A DNA stretch of 64,000 bases from Eubacterium sp. (GTDB taxonomy: Bacteria; Bacillota; Clostridia; Lachnospirales; Lachnospiraceae), in NCBI GenBank assembly GCA_024698585.1, contig JAILRB010000001.1, positions 1 through 64,000 on the forward strand. The letters are read 5' to 3'. The notes below the pieces were generated by a model. That model ran no database searches, had not been told where the DNA came from, and was given only the letters and a program-made list of their open reading frames with translations. Below are positions 55,200-63,273 of this stretch, one piece after another (positions within the stretch are counted from its first letter, which is position 1; every line of letters starts with the position of its first letter). Both the position numbers and the translations under genes were made by a program.

Positions 55200-56025
55200 C
55201 ACTATAGTCAAATAAGCGTTTCGCCAACTCCATATCTTTCGACCGCTTCGATGATTTTGCGATTTTACATCGATAAAAATATTCTCCGGAAATCTCTTTC
55301 ACGGAATCATCCACAGCCAGAAAAATTGCAGTGGCGGCGCCTTTCGCCGGTGTTTGGAAAAACGGCTTCAAACATCGGGTGATGGTTTTTCCAAATCCGG
55401 TCTTTCGGTCCACACCAATATTTGTCGCAACGGCACCGGGATGACAACAATTCACTGTAATCCCCTTCTCTTGTAGCCTTCTTGCCAGCTCTCTGGTAAA
55501 CAATACATTCGCCAATTTACTCTGTCCATAGGCTTTAATCACATTATACCCTTTCGTCAAATTAATATCTTCGAAATGAATCTTTCCCACCTTATGGGCT
55601 CCTGAAGCCACATTTACGATCCGTGCCCCGGGATGCATCCTCTCTAACAATTCCATAGTCAGCAGAAAATGTCCCAGATGATTGATTCCAAACTGCCGCT
55701 CCATACCTTCCTTGGTTTCCTGACGGTCCAGTGAAATGAACCCTGCATTGTTTACCAGGATGTCGATTGTCTCATATTTCTCTTTCACACATTCGACAAA
55801 TTTTCTGATGGAAGCATAATCCCCTAAATCACACAGAATCAAATCCAGTTTTCGTTCCTTTGATTCTTTGAGTTTCTCCAACGCTTCTTTTCCCCGTTGT
55901 TCATTTCGGCACAACATAATGACCGTCGCCCCTTCGTCACTGAGAGCCTCTACCGTTGCAAGTCCCATTCCTGAGTTTGCTCCCGTGACGACTGCCACTT
56001 TTCCAATTAATTTTCCGTGATTCAT
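55180..56025 (-). CDS. Short-chain dehydrogenase/reductase
   Basis: The 281 residues have the cofactor motif VVTGANSGMGLAT (13-25), NNAGF (about 90), the catalytic Ser in VNVASGAHKVG and Tyr-Lys in AYGQSKLAN. It resembles retinol-dehydrogenase-like SDRs that use NADP(H), with an Arg (CRNEQRG) as expected for NADPH. Substrate unknown. The gene lies next to a dehydrogenase remnant and the ABC-F gene. Confidence 0.92.
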   Translation of the reverse strand: MNHGKLIGKVAVVTGANSGMGLATVEALSDEGATVIMLCRNEQRGKEALEKLKESKERKLDLILCDLGDYASIRKFVECVKEKYETIDILVNNAGFISLDRQETKEGMERQFGINHLGHFLLTMELLERMHPGARIVNVASGAHKVGKIHFEDINLTKGYNVIKAYGQSKLANVLFTRELARRLQEKGITVNCCHPGAVATNIGVDRKTGFGKTITRCLKPFFQTPAKGAATAIFLAVDDSVKEISGEYFYRCKIAKSSKRSKDMELAKRLFDYSEKSVLP

Positions 56026-56043
56026 ATTACAACTCCGTTCCTA

Positions 56044-56213
56044 TTACTCTGATGTAATTATTGTATCACAACACAGTATATTTTTTGTATGATTATTATC
56101 TTCCCAACTAACTCCGGAAATATGTGGCGTCAGAATCACATTTTCCATTTTTCGAAGCAGATGCGTTTTCAGCAATGGTTCCGGATCCATTACCATATCC
56201 TCATTGAGATAAA
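56044..56213 (-). pseudogene. Fragment of a D-2-hydroxyacid dehydrogenase
   Basis: The 65-codon frame contains DPEPLL and NVILTPHISGVSWEDNN, the C-terminal hallmark of the D-isomer-specific 2-hydroxyacid dehydrogenase family (catalytic His in TPHISG). The rest of the roughly 320-residue protein is absent. Upstream the frame runs into the ABC-F terminator, and no start site is visible, so it is a remnant. Confidence 0.78.
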
Positions 56214-56215
56214 AT

Positions 56216-56251
56216 AAAAAGCCGGCTTTGCTATATTGCAAAACCGACTTT
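56216..56251 (-). terminator. Intrinsic terminator of the ABC-F gene
   Basis: On the minus strand GTCGGTTTTGC pairs with GCAAAGCCGGC, followed by TTTTTATTTT. Confidence 0.85.
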
Positions 56252-56255
56252 TCTC

Positions 56256-57767
56256 CTACATCTCTACAATCTTTGTAGCAATCTTTTCACAAAACCTTGC
56301 ATCATGTTCCACGAAAAGCATGGTGAACTCATACGTCTCTAACAGCTTTTCGATTTGCATTCGTGAAAACACATCAATGTAATTAAACGGCTCATCCCAA
56401 ACATACAAATGTGCTGAGGTCAACAAACTGGTTGCTAGAAGAACCTTCTTTTTCTGCCCTTCTGAAAAATCTTCCATCTTTTTTACAAACTGTACCCGGT
56501 CGAAATCAAGCTGTCTTAAAATTGCACACAGCAGACTTTCATCAATTCCTTCTTTCCGGCAATACTCCCGAATGGTTCCCTGCAATTCTGATGTATCCTG
56601 GTTTACATAAGAAATCACCAATCCTGTTGCAATTTCTAAGGTTCCTTTCTGAACTGCGTTCTCACTCAAGTTCTTTAAAACTGCTTTAATCACTGTTGAC
56701 TTTCCACAACCATTGGCTCCACTTAAGCACACACGCTCTCCTCTTTTAATTTCAAAAGACAGGTGTTCAAACACCGGTATTTCACTGTCTGGATAAGTCA
56801 CCGAAAAATCTCTGGCTCGCACAAGAACTTCTTTATGATGCTTCATCGGCATAATTTTCAAATCCACCGGTGTCTCTAAATCCACCAGCAAATCTTCCTT
56901 TTGTTCAATCTCATTTTGAATGCGACGCTCCATCTGCTTCACTTTGGTCTGCATTTTCTTTGTCTTGGAACTGATGTAAGTCCGGGCATTTACCGGTCGG
57001 TCCGTTTCCTTAATTGGATCATACCCAATCTTACTCCGCTCACTTTTCGCAGCCCAACTTGCCGTCGTGGCAGCCGCTTTATTTAGTTTATCGATTTCCT
57101 TCAGGTGCTTCTTGTTTTCTGCCTGTGCAAAGGCATCTTTCTTTTCCTTATTTTCCCACCAGCTGGAAAAGTTTCCCGTCTGCACCTCAATGGTCTGACG
57201 GTTCAATACCAGAACATGGTCAATGCACCCATCCAATAACTCACGGTCATGGGAAACGAGAATAAATCCTTTCTTCTTTGCCAGATAATTTCGAATCACT
57301 TTTCTCGATTGCACATCCAAATGGTTCGTCGGCTCGTCCACCAACAGGAAATCATTCTCCCCGGAAAACAACACCGCCAACAATACTTTTGTCCGCTCCC
57401 CATGGCTCAATGTCTCAAAAGGTCGATACAATATTTCCGAATCTACTTCCATTAAATTCAATTCGCAAATCACTCGCCAAAGTTCACAGTCCGTCTTCAG
57501 GTCTTCCACAAACTCTGCCGCACTTTGTTTCTTTTGCTCTGCGGTCAGCACATAGGGAAAATAATCAAACACCGTGTTGGTCTGAATCGTTCCCTGATAC
57601 TGATATTTTCCCATCAGTAAATTTAGGAACGTACTTTTCCCTTTCCCGTTTCTCCCCAGCAATCCCAATTTCCAATCCGTATCAATGTTGAACGAAACAT
57701 TATCAAAAATCAAATCAAAACTTCCTTCATATCCGAAAGTAAGGTTATTTACTAATATTTGTGCCAT
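56256..57767 (-). CDS. ABC-F family ATPase, Lsa/Vga-like ribosomal protection type
   Basis: The 503 residues hold two ATPase domains without membrane segments. Walker A motifs are GRNGKGKS (38-45) and GANGCGKS (349-356), signatures LSHGERT (119-125) and FSEGQKKK, and Walker B VDEPTNHLD (142-150) and WDEPFNYID. The linker (about 200-300) is highly charged. The N-terminus, including FGYEGSFDLIFDNVSF, resembles Lsa/Vga proteins that displace lincosamide, streptogramin A or pleuromutilin drugs from the ribosome. I chose 57767 from AGGAGG 7 nt upstream. Whether it gives resistance is unknown. Confidence 0.92.
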   Translation of the reverse strand: MAQILVNNLTFGYEGSFDLIFDNVSFNIDTDWKLGLLGRNGKGKSTFLNLLMGKYQYQGTIQTNTVFDYFPYVLTAEQKKQSAAEFVEDLKTDCELWRVICELNLMEVDSEILYRPFETLSHGERTKVLLAVLFSGENDFLLVDEPTNHLDVQSRKVIRNYLAKKKGFILVSHDRELLDGCIDHVLVLNRQTIEVQTGNFSSWWENKEKKDAFAQAENKKHLKEIDKLNKAAATTASWAAKSERSKIGYDPIKETDRPVNARTYISSKTKKMQTKVKQMERRIQNEIEQKEDLLVDLETPVDLKIMPMKHHKEVLVRARDFSVTYPDSEIPVFEHLSFEIKRGERVCLSGANGCGKSTVIKAVLKNLSENAVQKGTLEIATGLVISYVNQDTSELQGTIREYCRKEGIDESLLCAILRQLDFDRVQFVKKMEDFSEGQKKKVLLATSLLTSAHLYVWDEPFNYIDVFSRMQIEKLLETYEFTMLFVEHDARFCEKIATKIVEM

Positions 57768-57841
57768 ACACATTCCTCCTCTCAGATTCCTACTTAATTT
57801 CGTGCGTTGGTACATATCCCGGAAATGCTTCACATATTAGA

Positions 57842-57874
57842 ACAAAAAAAGATTATTTGTTTCCAAATAATCTT
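57842..57874 (-). terminator. Attenuator terminator in the ABC-F leader
   Basis: On the minus strand AAGATTATTTG (57874-57864) pairs perfectly with CAAATAATCTT (57859-57849) around a 4-nt loop, followed by TTTTTTGTT. It lies about 75 nt before the ABC-F start and overlaps the stop of the leader ORF. Confidence 0.9.
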
Positions 57875-57983
57875 ATGCTCTCCCAAAACCTATAAACTCA
57901 ATATAATCAAACAACAAAAAGAGGTTATGATAAGAACATAATCCACTTTTGGTAACACGAAAAGCAGTAGGAACCTTGTTCAT
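57873..57983 (-). CDS. 36-codon leader peptide upstream of the ABC-F gene
   Basis: The ORF starts at ATG 57983 with MNKVPTAFRVTKSG and ends at TAA 57875-57873, where the stop lies at the base of the terminator stem. The peptide has no resemblance to a functional protein family. Its position is that expected for drug-sensing leader ORFs of ABC-F resistance genes, in which a stalled ribosome changes the fold of the downstream RNA. No good Shine-Dalgarno sequence precedes it, so translation is uncertain. Confidence 0.55.
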   Translation of the reverse strand: MNKVPTAFRVTKSGLCSYHNLFLLFDYIEFIGFGRA

Positions 57984-58041
57984 ACTGACTTACTAAAACG
58001 CTTCTGCGTCCTTTTTTTAATTTCATGATATCAAAAGAAGA

Positions 58042-58053
58042 TTATTTTCTCAT
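58042..58053 (-). CDS. Possible three-codon leader ORF (Met-Arg-Lys) in the ABC-F leader
   Basis: ATGAGAAAATAA follows AGGGG by 7 nt, a good ribosome binding site, 25 nt after the expected transcription start. Such mini-ORFs can act as drug-sensing or ribosome-loading elements. The short length makes chance possible. Confidence 0.4.
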   Translation of the reverse strand: MRK

Positions 58054-58084
58054 CCTTTCACCCCTTTCTTCAAAATCTAAAACG

Positions 58085-58113
58085 AATATATCGCATTCTT
58101 TTGGGCTTGTCAA
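58085..58113 (-). promoter_or_regulatory. Consensus promoter of the ABC-F gene
   Basis: TTGACA (58113-58108) and TATATT (58090-58085) are exactly 17 bp apart on the minus strand. The start should be near 58078, giving a leader of about 310 nt. Confidence 0.88.
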
Positions 58114-58178
58114 ATTGTATCCCTATCATTTTGTTTTGTAGCGACATTGAATTGCTTCCCGCATCACTGCCCGGTGCA

Positions 58179-58943
58179 TCATCGCTTCTTATAAATGACA
58201 AGTTCAGGATTTTCTCCCTCTGCTTCATATGTACAAACCAATATAAAATCCATATTGGCAAGCACTCCAAAACATCGGTCACCACCAAATTCCGATTCCA
58301 ACTGATTTCCCAAATATGTAGTTTGATCATCCAGAAATTTTACATGCGTTCCATTTGGAAGCCGATACTCCAAATTCACAAATCTTCCAACAAGTGCATT
58401 CAGGCTTTCTACTTTAGGCATTCCTTCCACATGAAGCTCGTTAATCTCATCAATCAGTTGCTTCTTGAATGCTTCAAACTGACCATTGTCACTTAGTTCC
58501 TGGTACTTCTTCCAATAATTCAGTTTTGGCAATGTCTCCTTCAAATACGCACGCGCTTGTTCTTCTGTACAGTTTTCATTTACCATATTTTTCACGCACA
58601 CGTTAATCAAATCATCCATATCGCTGTACATATATGTTCCATCTGCGTAACACCATTGGCAATACTCCTCATTAAAAGCACCATCTCGTTCTTTGCTTAT
58701 TATGGTGTCTTCCAAAGGCATTCCACAGCACTGACAAATCAATTGTCTTGGTGCCCCCAGCAACGTATTAATTGAAACATTAAATATCTTTGACAATATT
58801 TTCAAAGTCTCCGTGTTCGGCACCGTCTCACCGTTTTCCCACCGCGATACCGCCTGTCTTGTCACAAATGCCTTCTCTGCCAGTTCATCCTGTGACATTC
58901 CATTCTTTGTTCGAAGTTCTAACAATACATCTTTTGTTTCCAT
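58179..58943 (-). CDS. XRE regulator with a zinc-ribbon-containing C-terminal domain
   Basis: The 254 residues have an XRE domain (GMSQDELAEKAFVTRQAVSRWE) and a zinc-ribbon-like region with CQCCGMPLED and YCQWCYADG (about 90-130), then a helical segment. The last 85 residues resemble a small beta domain (TYLGNQLESEFGGDRCFGVL). The zinc ribbon matches the family of predicted regulators with a putative zinc-ribbon domain. The gene is upstream of, and in the same direction as, the ABC-F gene; whether it controls it is unknown. Confidence 0.85.
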   Translation of the reverse strand: METKDVLLELRTKNGMSQDELAEKAFVTRQAVSRWENGETVPNTETLKILSKIFNVSINTLLGAPRQLICQCCGMPLEDTIISKERDGAFNEEYCQWCYADGTYMYSDMDDLINVCVKNMVNENCTEEQARAYLKETLPKLNYWKKYQELSDNGQFEAFKKQLIDEINELHVEGMPKVESLNALVGRFVNLEYRLPNGTHVKFLDDQTTYLGNQLESEFGGDRCFGVLANMDFILVCTYEAEGENPELVIYKKR

Positions 58944-59055
58944 AGCAACCTCCTATTCTGTTCGAAATTCATAAACATCCCTATCTGAATTATACCCTTA
59001 CGAACCAGAAATAGCACGCAACACGCTGTTGCGTTTTTTGTGTTACAGCTTCACT

Positions 59056-59125
59056 TGCACCCTGTACAACATTTTTTCTCTCTAGGGTGCACCTCCCCCA
59101 AACTTTTTGAGTTTCATCTGCACCC
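59056..59125. repeat. Element C: short phased repeat with TGCACCC/GGGTGCA cores
   Basis: TGCACCC at 59056-59062 and 59119-59125 are 63 bp apart, with the inverted core GGGTGCA at 59085-59091 between them. The spacing (22 nt, then 27 nt) and T-rich filling match the layout of arrays A and B. It lies between the zinc-ribbon XRE gene and the Nudix gene. Confidence 0.8.
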
Positions 59126-59138
59126 ATTTGTTATTAAA

Positions 59139-59164
59139 GTGAGAACAGGAAAACCTGTTCTCAC
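59139..59164 (-). terminator. Perfect 11-bp hairpin, possible terminator of the Nudix gene
   Basis: GTGAGAACAGG (59139-59149) pairs with CCTGTTCTCAC (59154-59164) around a 4-nt loop. The downstream T-run on the minus strand is short (TTTAATAAC), so it may be a weak terminator. Confidence 0.6.
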
Positions 59165-59239
59165 CGGTATCAAGCTAATCGCATATCGAGCCACTGCCCC
59201 TATGGCACCGCCCAACGCAACAAACAAAAAATTCATTCT

Positions 59240-59728
59240 TTATCTCCTTCTTTCATCAGCCAAGATTTTCTTAACACCATCCCATGGCTGTTTCAACTCC
59301 GTCCTAAAGAATTCCGGATAATATTTCATCGGATCATCCAAATCAATCCAACGAAGAAATTCATTCTGGTCATCTTCCGTCTGACTCATACAAATCGGTT
59401 CAAAATCTTCCGGAACCTTCATGTAAAAGTAGTATGAAATTTCATAGATTAACTTGTCCAAATTCCCTGGCGCATCACCATAAAAATAATTCTCATTGAT
59501 AAATCCCAGGCGTTCCACTTCCAGCTTTACCCCGGTCTCTTCGAACACTTCTCGCACCACTGCTTCTTCCGAAGTTTCTCCGAATTTAATTCTACCGCCA
59601 ACGGAATATAAATATTCCGGACGAGCTTTGTTTCCTACCATAAGAATCTTGTTTCCTCTCATAATAATCGCTCCAACACGAATATTAATGAGGCCCTCAT
59701 CACAAGGGACTGTCATATCTTTGCTCAT
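59240..59728 (-). CDS. Nudix hydrolase
   Basis: The 162 residues contain the Nudix box GGRIKFGETSEEAVVREVFEETGV with the metal-binding Glu cluster (REVFEETG). The family hydrolyses a nucleoside diphosphate linked to another group; the substrate cannot be told from sequence. GGAGGAG lies close before the ATG. Confidence 0.93.
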   Translation of the reverse strand: MSKDMTVPCDEGLINIRVGAIIMRGNKILMVGNKARPEYLYSVGGRIKFGETSEEAVVREVFEETGVKLEVERLGFINENYFYGDAPGNLDKLIYEISYYFYMKVPEDFEPICMSQTEDDQNEFLRWIDLDDPMKYYPEFFRTELKQPWDGVKKILADERRR

Positions 59729-59794
59729 AACTCCTCCAATAATATTTATTTAATACCGCAAGCATAATTTTACCACATTTCCCGAGTCCACGCA

Positions 59795-60589
59795 TCAACC
59801 TTTAATCCGTTCAATCATCCGATCAAGCACTCTGCTGTCTAAGGGTTTTGCCATTGTCTCCATTGTGCAAAAGAAATTGTCTCCCAACACATATCCCTCT
59901 CGATCATATAATTGCATTTTTGAAATAGCATTATTCGCATATTCATCATTGTCCATCAATCCAAAATGTTCTAAAATGATGTTTCTTCTTTTCTTCTCAT
60001 CCAGTATCGTAAAATCCGGATAGATTATTCCACCCCCTGGAATCTCCAGCGGATATTCATACCGATAAGCAATATTTTCCTTATACAACTTATCCGCAAT
60101 TATCTTCTCAGACTTCGAGCGAACTCGCTCACCTTTGTCTGTGTAGATTTCCACACCCTCATCCCAAAACTCTTTTCCACGATATTCGCACGCTTCCCAT
60201 TCAGTGCGAAATTGCTCATCTGTTGGTTCTATAGGCTCGATCATTCTTCGCTTCCCCTTCCCCAGCATTTCATAGACCTTACTTGGTTCGGTCTCTTCCA
60301 AATCTCTGATACATCGATTAATAGAATTTATTCGTTTTTTTAGTCTTTTCTTAAGTTTGTTATAGTACTCCACTTTCACAATGTCGGCCACCCGGTCTTT
60401 TTCTTTTATGGATAAGTACTTCATAGCTTCATCTGCTTCCCGGAGGTAAAACTGGAATGAGTTCCCTCGTGCGGCAACATAAATACTCTCCTTTGGAAAA
60501 TTTAACTTTTTAAGTTCAATACACACCCTCTTTAGTAGTTTTTCTGTCTTTTGTCTTTCTTCATAAAGTCCGATTTCTTCTGCCCTCAA
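59795..60589 (-). CDS. Hypothetical protein with a nuclease-like C-terminal domain
   Basis: The 264 residues have a charged helical N-terminal half (about 1-120) and a C-terminal region resembling a PD-(D/E)xK nuclease: RSKSEKIIADKLY (Glu), then IIYPDFTIL (Asp) and NIILEHFGL (Glu and His). These match the pattern of VRR/endonuclease-like proteins often seen near mobile elements. The start is TTG at 60589 with AGGAG 8 nt upstream. It abuts array B. Activity is inferred from motif spacing only. Confidence 0.7.
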   Translation of the reverse strand: MRAEEIGLYEERQKTEKLLKRVCIELKKLNFPKESIYVAARGNSFQFYLREADEAMKYLSIKEKDRVADIVKVEYYNKLKKRLKKRINSINRCIRDLEETEPSKVYEMLGKGKRRMIEPIEPTDEQFRTEWEACEYRGKEFWDEGVEIYTDKGERVRSKSEKIIADKLYKENIAYRYEYPLEIPGGGIIYPDFTILDEKKRRNIILEHFGLMDNDEYANNAISKMQLYDREGYVLGDNFFCTMETMAKPLDSRVLDRMIERIKG

Positions 60590-60669
60590 TATTTACACTC
60601 CTTTCTTTCCCCCACTGCACAAATTTAATCTTTTTAATTCATGCATTTTTCCTCGGTGTATTTCTTTAA

Positions 60670-61020
60670 TGCATAGAATTTATCTTTTTTACACTCTTCT
60701 ATGCGTGCTTTTTCTATGACGTGTCTCCTCGTTGCATAGAAATTGACTTTTTCTCTCCTTTCTATGCATATTTTTTCTGTAATGTATCTCTTACTTGCAC
60801 AGAAATTATTATTTTCGTACGAATCTATGCATCTCCTTCTTCTGGCGTACCTCTGTTATGCATAAAAAACACAATTTTTTCTTAATTCTATGCATCTCCC
60901 TCCGCCAATGTACCTTTGTCCTGCATAGAATTCGAAAAAAACTCTCTTATCTATGCATTCGCCCATTCCGAGATGCCCTAGCCCTGCATAGAACAAATCA
61001 TCTTTGTCATTATCTATGCA
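60670..61020. repeat. Array B: 63-bp phased repeats with TGCATAGA/TCTATGCA cores
   Basis: TGCATAGA-type cores start at 60670, 60733, 60796, 60859, 60922 and 60985. TCTATGC-type cores start at 60698, 60761, 60824, 60887, 60950 and 61013. The period is exactly 63 bp. The 28-nt stretch after TCTATGC is partly conserved (best in the middle copies: ATCTCC, then GTACCT), whereas the 20-nt stretch after TGCATAGA is variable. A degenerate, shifted unit precedes at about 60616-60644. It lies between the nuclease-like gene and a GNAT gene and contains no credible ORF. Confidence 0.94.
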
Positions 61021-61082
61021 TCTCCCCCCCACGCACAGCCTTCCCTTCTTCCATTCATATCTTATGTTGCATTGGCATCTTT

Positions 61083-61122
61083 AAAAATATATCCGCTCCG
61101 AGCACTCGGTGCGGATATATTT
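61083..61122 (-). terminator. Intrinsic terminator of the first GNAT gene
   Basis: AAATATATCCGC (61085-61096) pairs with GCGGATATATTT (61111-61122); the minus-strand RNA continues into Us. Confidence 0.85.
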
Positions 61123-61156
61123 ACACATTACTCAAATCCTCCTTAGAAGTCAACAA

Positions 61157-61645
61157 TTAAATTGCTAATTTTCCGATAATTGCGCCATCGTCGTCCTTTC
61201 CCACAATCTCAAAACCACACCCTAGGCACAGCTTTTGTGATGCCTGGTTCTCAGGATGCCAGCAAGCATAGATGTATTCAACTTTTCCGTATGGAAAACT
61301 TTTAATATAATCAATAATTTGTTTCACCGCTTCCTTGCCATAGCCCTGCTGCTGATATTTCTTGTCGATCATCAGTCGATATATTTCATATCCCGGTGTG
61401 TCATCATAATCACACTCTTTTTCATATGTAATCAGCGTAAAACCAATCAATTCATCATCATTGTAGATTGCCTTTGGAATGCAACGGTAATATTTTTCTG
61501 CTTCTGCCGGATTCACATCAGAATGAGCAAAAGACTCTGCCAAACTAAAGATGTTTGGATTCACAAACGGTCGTTGAAAATCATGCACATCTAATTCAAT
61601 GCAGGCCATCCAATTACTGTGATTTACTTCCCTTAAATTTATCAT
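61157..61645 (-). CDS. GNAT-family N-acetyltransferase
   Basis: The 162 residues have a GNAT core with the acetyl-CoA binding loop YQQQGYGKEAV (motif A, Q/RxxGxG/A) and CWHPENQASQKLC. It begins MINLREVNHSNW; AGGAGG lies 6 nt before the ATG at 61645, so the longer frame is not needed. The substrate is unknown. A second GNAT gene lies 54 nt upstream. Confidence 0.9.
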   Translation of the reverse strand: MINLREVNHSNWMACIELDVHDFQRPFVNPNIFSLAESFAHSDVNPAEAEKYYRCIPKAIYNDDELIGFTLITYEKECDYDDTPGYEIYRLMIDKKYQQQGYGKEAVKQIIDYIKSFPYGKVEYIYACWHPENQASQKLCLGCGFEIVGKDDDGAIIGKLAI

Positions 61646-61699
61646 TTCAGACCTCCTATATAATGAAAGCGCCAATCCAAGATTGGCGTTCTCACTATA

Positions 61700-62152
61700 C
61701 TACTTATATATGTATAATCTTGTCATTTCCGGTTCGTCATCTCCCTGTGCCATACAATAGAATTCCCATCCATATTTCTCATAGAATCCTGTGTGGTCCG
61801 TTACCAGGTAAATCGGTGAGACACCTTTTTTCTTCATGTCATCCACCACCAGATTTAATAAATTCCCGGCAATTCCCTGGCAGCGATAATCTTCCTCTGT
61901 ATACACTGCACAAACATTCGGGGACAGGTCTTTGCGATCATGGAAGTCATTGTCAATCACTCCCATTCCTGCAATGATACGTTCCCCATCAAGACACAAG
62001 TACCAACCGTTTTTCGTATCATTGTTTAAGAATGCATCCATGCATTCCAGGTATGCTTCTTTCGGCACACCCCATTTGTTGTGGAACCATTCTGCTGCTT
62101 CGTCCTTTAATTCAGGAACTTGATCCAATGTGAAATACTTGTAATTACTCAT
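61700..62152 (-). CDS. GNAT-family N-acetyltransferase
   Basis: The 150 residues have a typical GNAT fold with the acetyl-CoA loop YRCQGIAGNLLNLVV and a final YGWEFYCMAQ block. It begins MSNYKYFTL. Its substrate is unknown. It lies in the same direction as the CD3324-like gene upstream, with 14 nt between them, so the two are probably cotranscribed. Confidence 0.9.
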   Translation of the reverse strand: MSNYKYFTLDQVPELKDEAAEWFHNKWGVPKEAYLECMDAFLNNDTKNGWYLCLDGERIIAGMGVIDNDFHDRKDLSPNVCAVYTEEDYRCQGIAGNLLNLVVDDMKKKGVSPIYLVTDHTGFYEKYGWEFYCMAQGDDEPEMTRLYIYK

Positions 62153-62166
62153 AATCTCCTCCTTTA

Positions 62167-62436
62167 TTATGCTGAACGTCTCGTTTCTCTTAATATTCTG
62201 CGAATACTTTTCTCTGATAAAGAATATTCATATGCAAGCTCCGGCACCGATTTCCCTTCACAATGCATCTCGCAAATCTTGTCGTTTCGTGTCCGATAAT
62301 AGACTCTCGAATCCGTCTGGCTCCCCCACTCCTTTTTCTCTTTGCAGGGAATATAGATGTTGACACCACTTGCATACTGCTGAATAATTTCAATTACTTC
62401 CTTGGGCAGAATTTCTTCCGCTTTGATATAGCTCAT
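62167..62436 (-). CDS. CD3324-family helix-turn-helix protein
   Basis: The 89-residue protein has a C-terminal helix-turn-helix (GKSVPELAYEYSLSEKSIRRIL) and an N-terminal helical part (PKEVIEIIQQYASGVNIYIP), as in the CD3324/Mor-like family of small regulators. It is upstream of two GNAT genes and may control them (inference). AGGAGG lies 6 nt before the ATG. Confidence 0.87.
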   Translation of the reverse strand: MSYIKAEEILPKEVIEIIQQYASGVNIYIPCKEKKEWGSQTDSRVYYRTRNDKICEMHCEGKSVPELAYEYSLSEKSIRRILRETRRSA

Positions 62437-62642
62437 ATAATCCTCCTATGATTGTTTCGGATTCATCTGAGCATAAGTTTCCATTTTATTTTATGCCCAG
62501 ACTACTGAGCGATAACATATCTTTTGCGCATAAACATTACTCTTCCTTTCCTCTTTATTCTGCTTCCAGCATACAAAACGAGAAAGCCAAATACAAGCCC
62601 ATCTTTACTTCTATACAAAACCGGGCTATTTCCTTATCCTCG

Positions 62643-63245
62643 CTAAAGTACAAACGTGACAATGCAGTCAATTACAAAAACAAGTAACAGCACGCTTCCG
62701 ACAAACTTAAAGGCTTTCGCTTTTGTTGAAAATTTGTTGATGAGTGGCTGTAACCCATACAACAGAAACATTGATCCGATACCAAATCTCAAACTGGATT
62801 TCAGGGCAATTCTTCCTTGAAAATTAATATCATATCCCTCTTTGGCACTGTAAAACCAAGGTGCATTGTTTTTGCCATTTTCTACATACTCCCATGAAGT
62901 AGGACTAATTATATAACTAGCTACTAATTCCACTAAAGAAGTGACTACAAATGCTGCGATAAAGGCCAGAATAAACTTTACACAAAACGCCAGTATCGTA
63001 GAAACTGAAGATATTTTTTCCAGCTTCATTTTGCGGATTGGATTTACGGTAGCCATTACAATCAACATACCAAATCCATAAATTGGCAAGTACGGACCAA
63101 ACAGAACTCCTCGATTTTGAAATCCATGGTGGTTTTCAAGCATAATCGTTAACACTTCATAAATCCATCCAACCACTGCTGCACATATAAAATACATAAA
63201 GTATTTTACAATCCAATCATAACCATTCATTAATTTTTCTCTCAT
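62643..63245 (-). CDS. Membrane protein of the putative type IV ABC-transporter (CmpB-like) family
   Basis: The 200-residue protein has five hydrophobic segments and the family-typical GWIYEVLTIMLENHHGFQNRGVLFGPYLPIYGFG block (residues about 26-60, quoted here by its key residues Gly, Glu, Arg-Gly and Pro-Tyr). The function of this family is not established; no ATPase gene is adjacent. The start has a purine-rich site. Confidence 0.78.
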   Translation of the reverse strand: MREKLMNGYDWIVKYFMYFICAAVVGWIYEVLTIMLENHHGFQNRGVLFGPYLPIYGFGMLIVMATVNPIRKMKLEKISSVSTILAFCVKFILAFIAAFVVTSLVELVASYIISPTSWEYVENGKNNAPWFYSAKEGYDINFQGRIALKSSLRFGIGSMFLLYGLQPLINKFSTKAKAFKFVGSVLLLVFVIDCIVTFVL

Positions 63246-63273
63246 TTTAACTTTTCCTTCCCCTATTGCTCAT

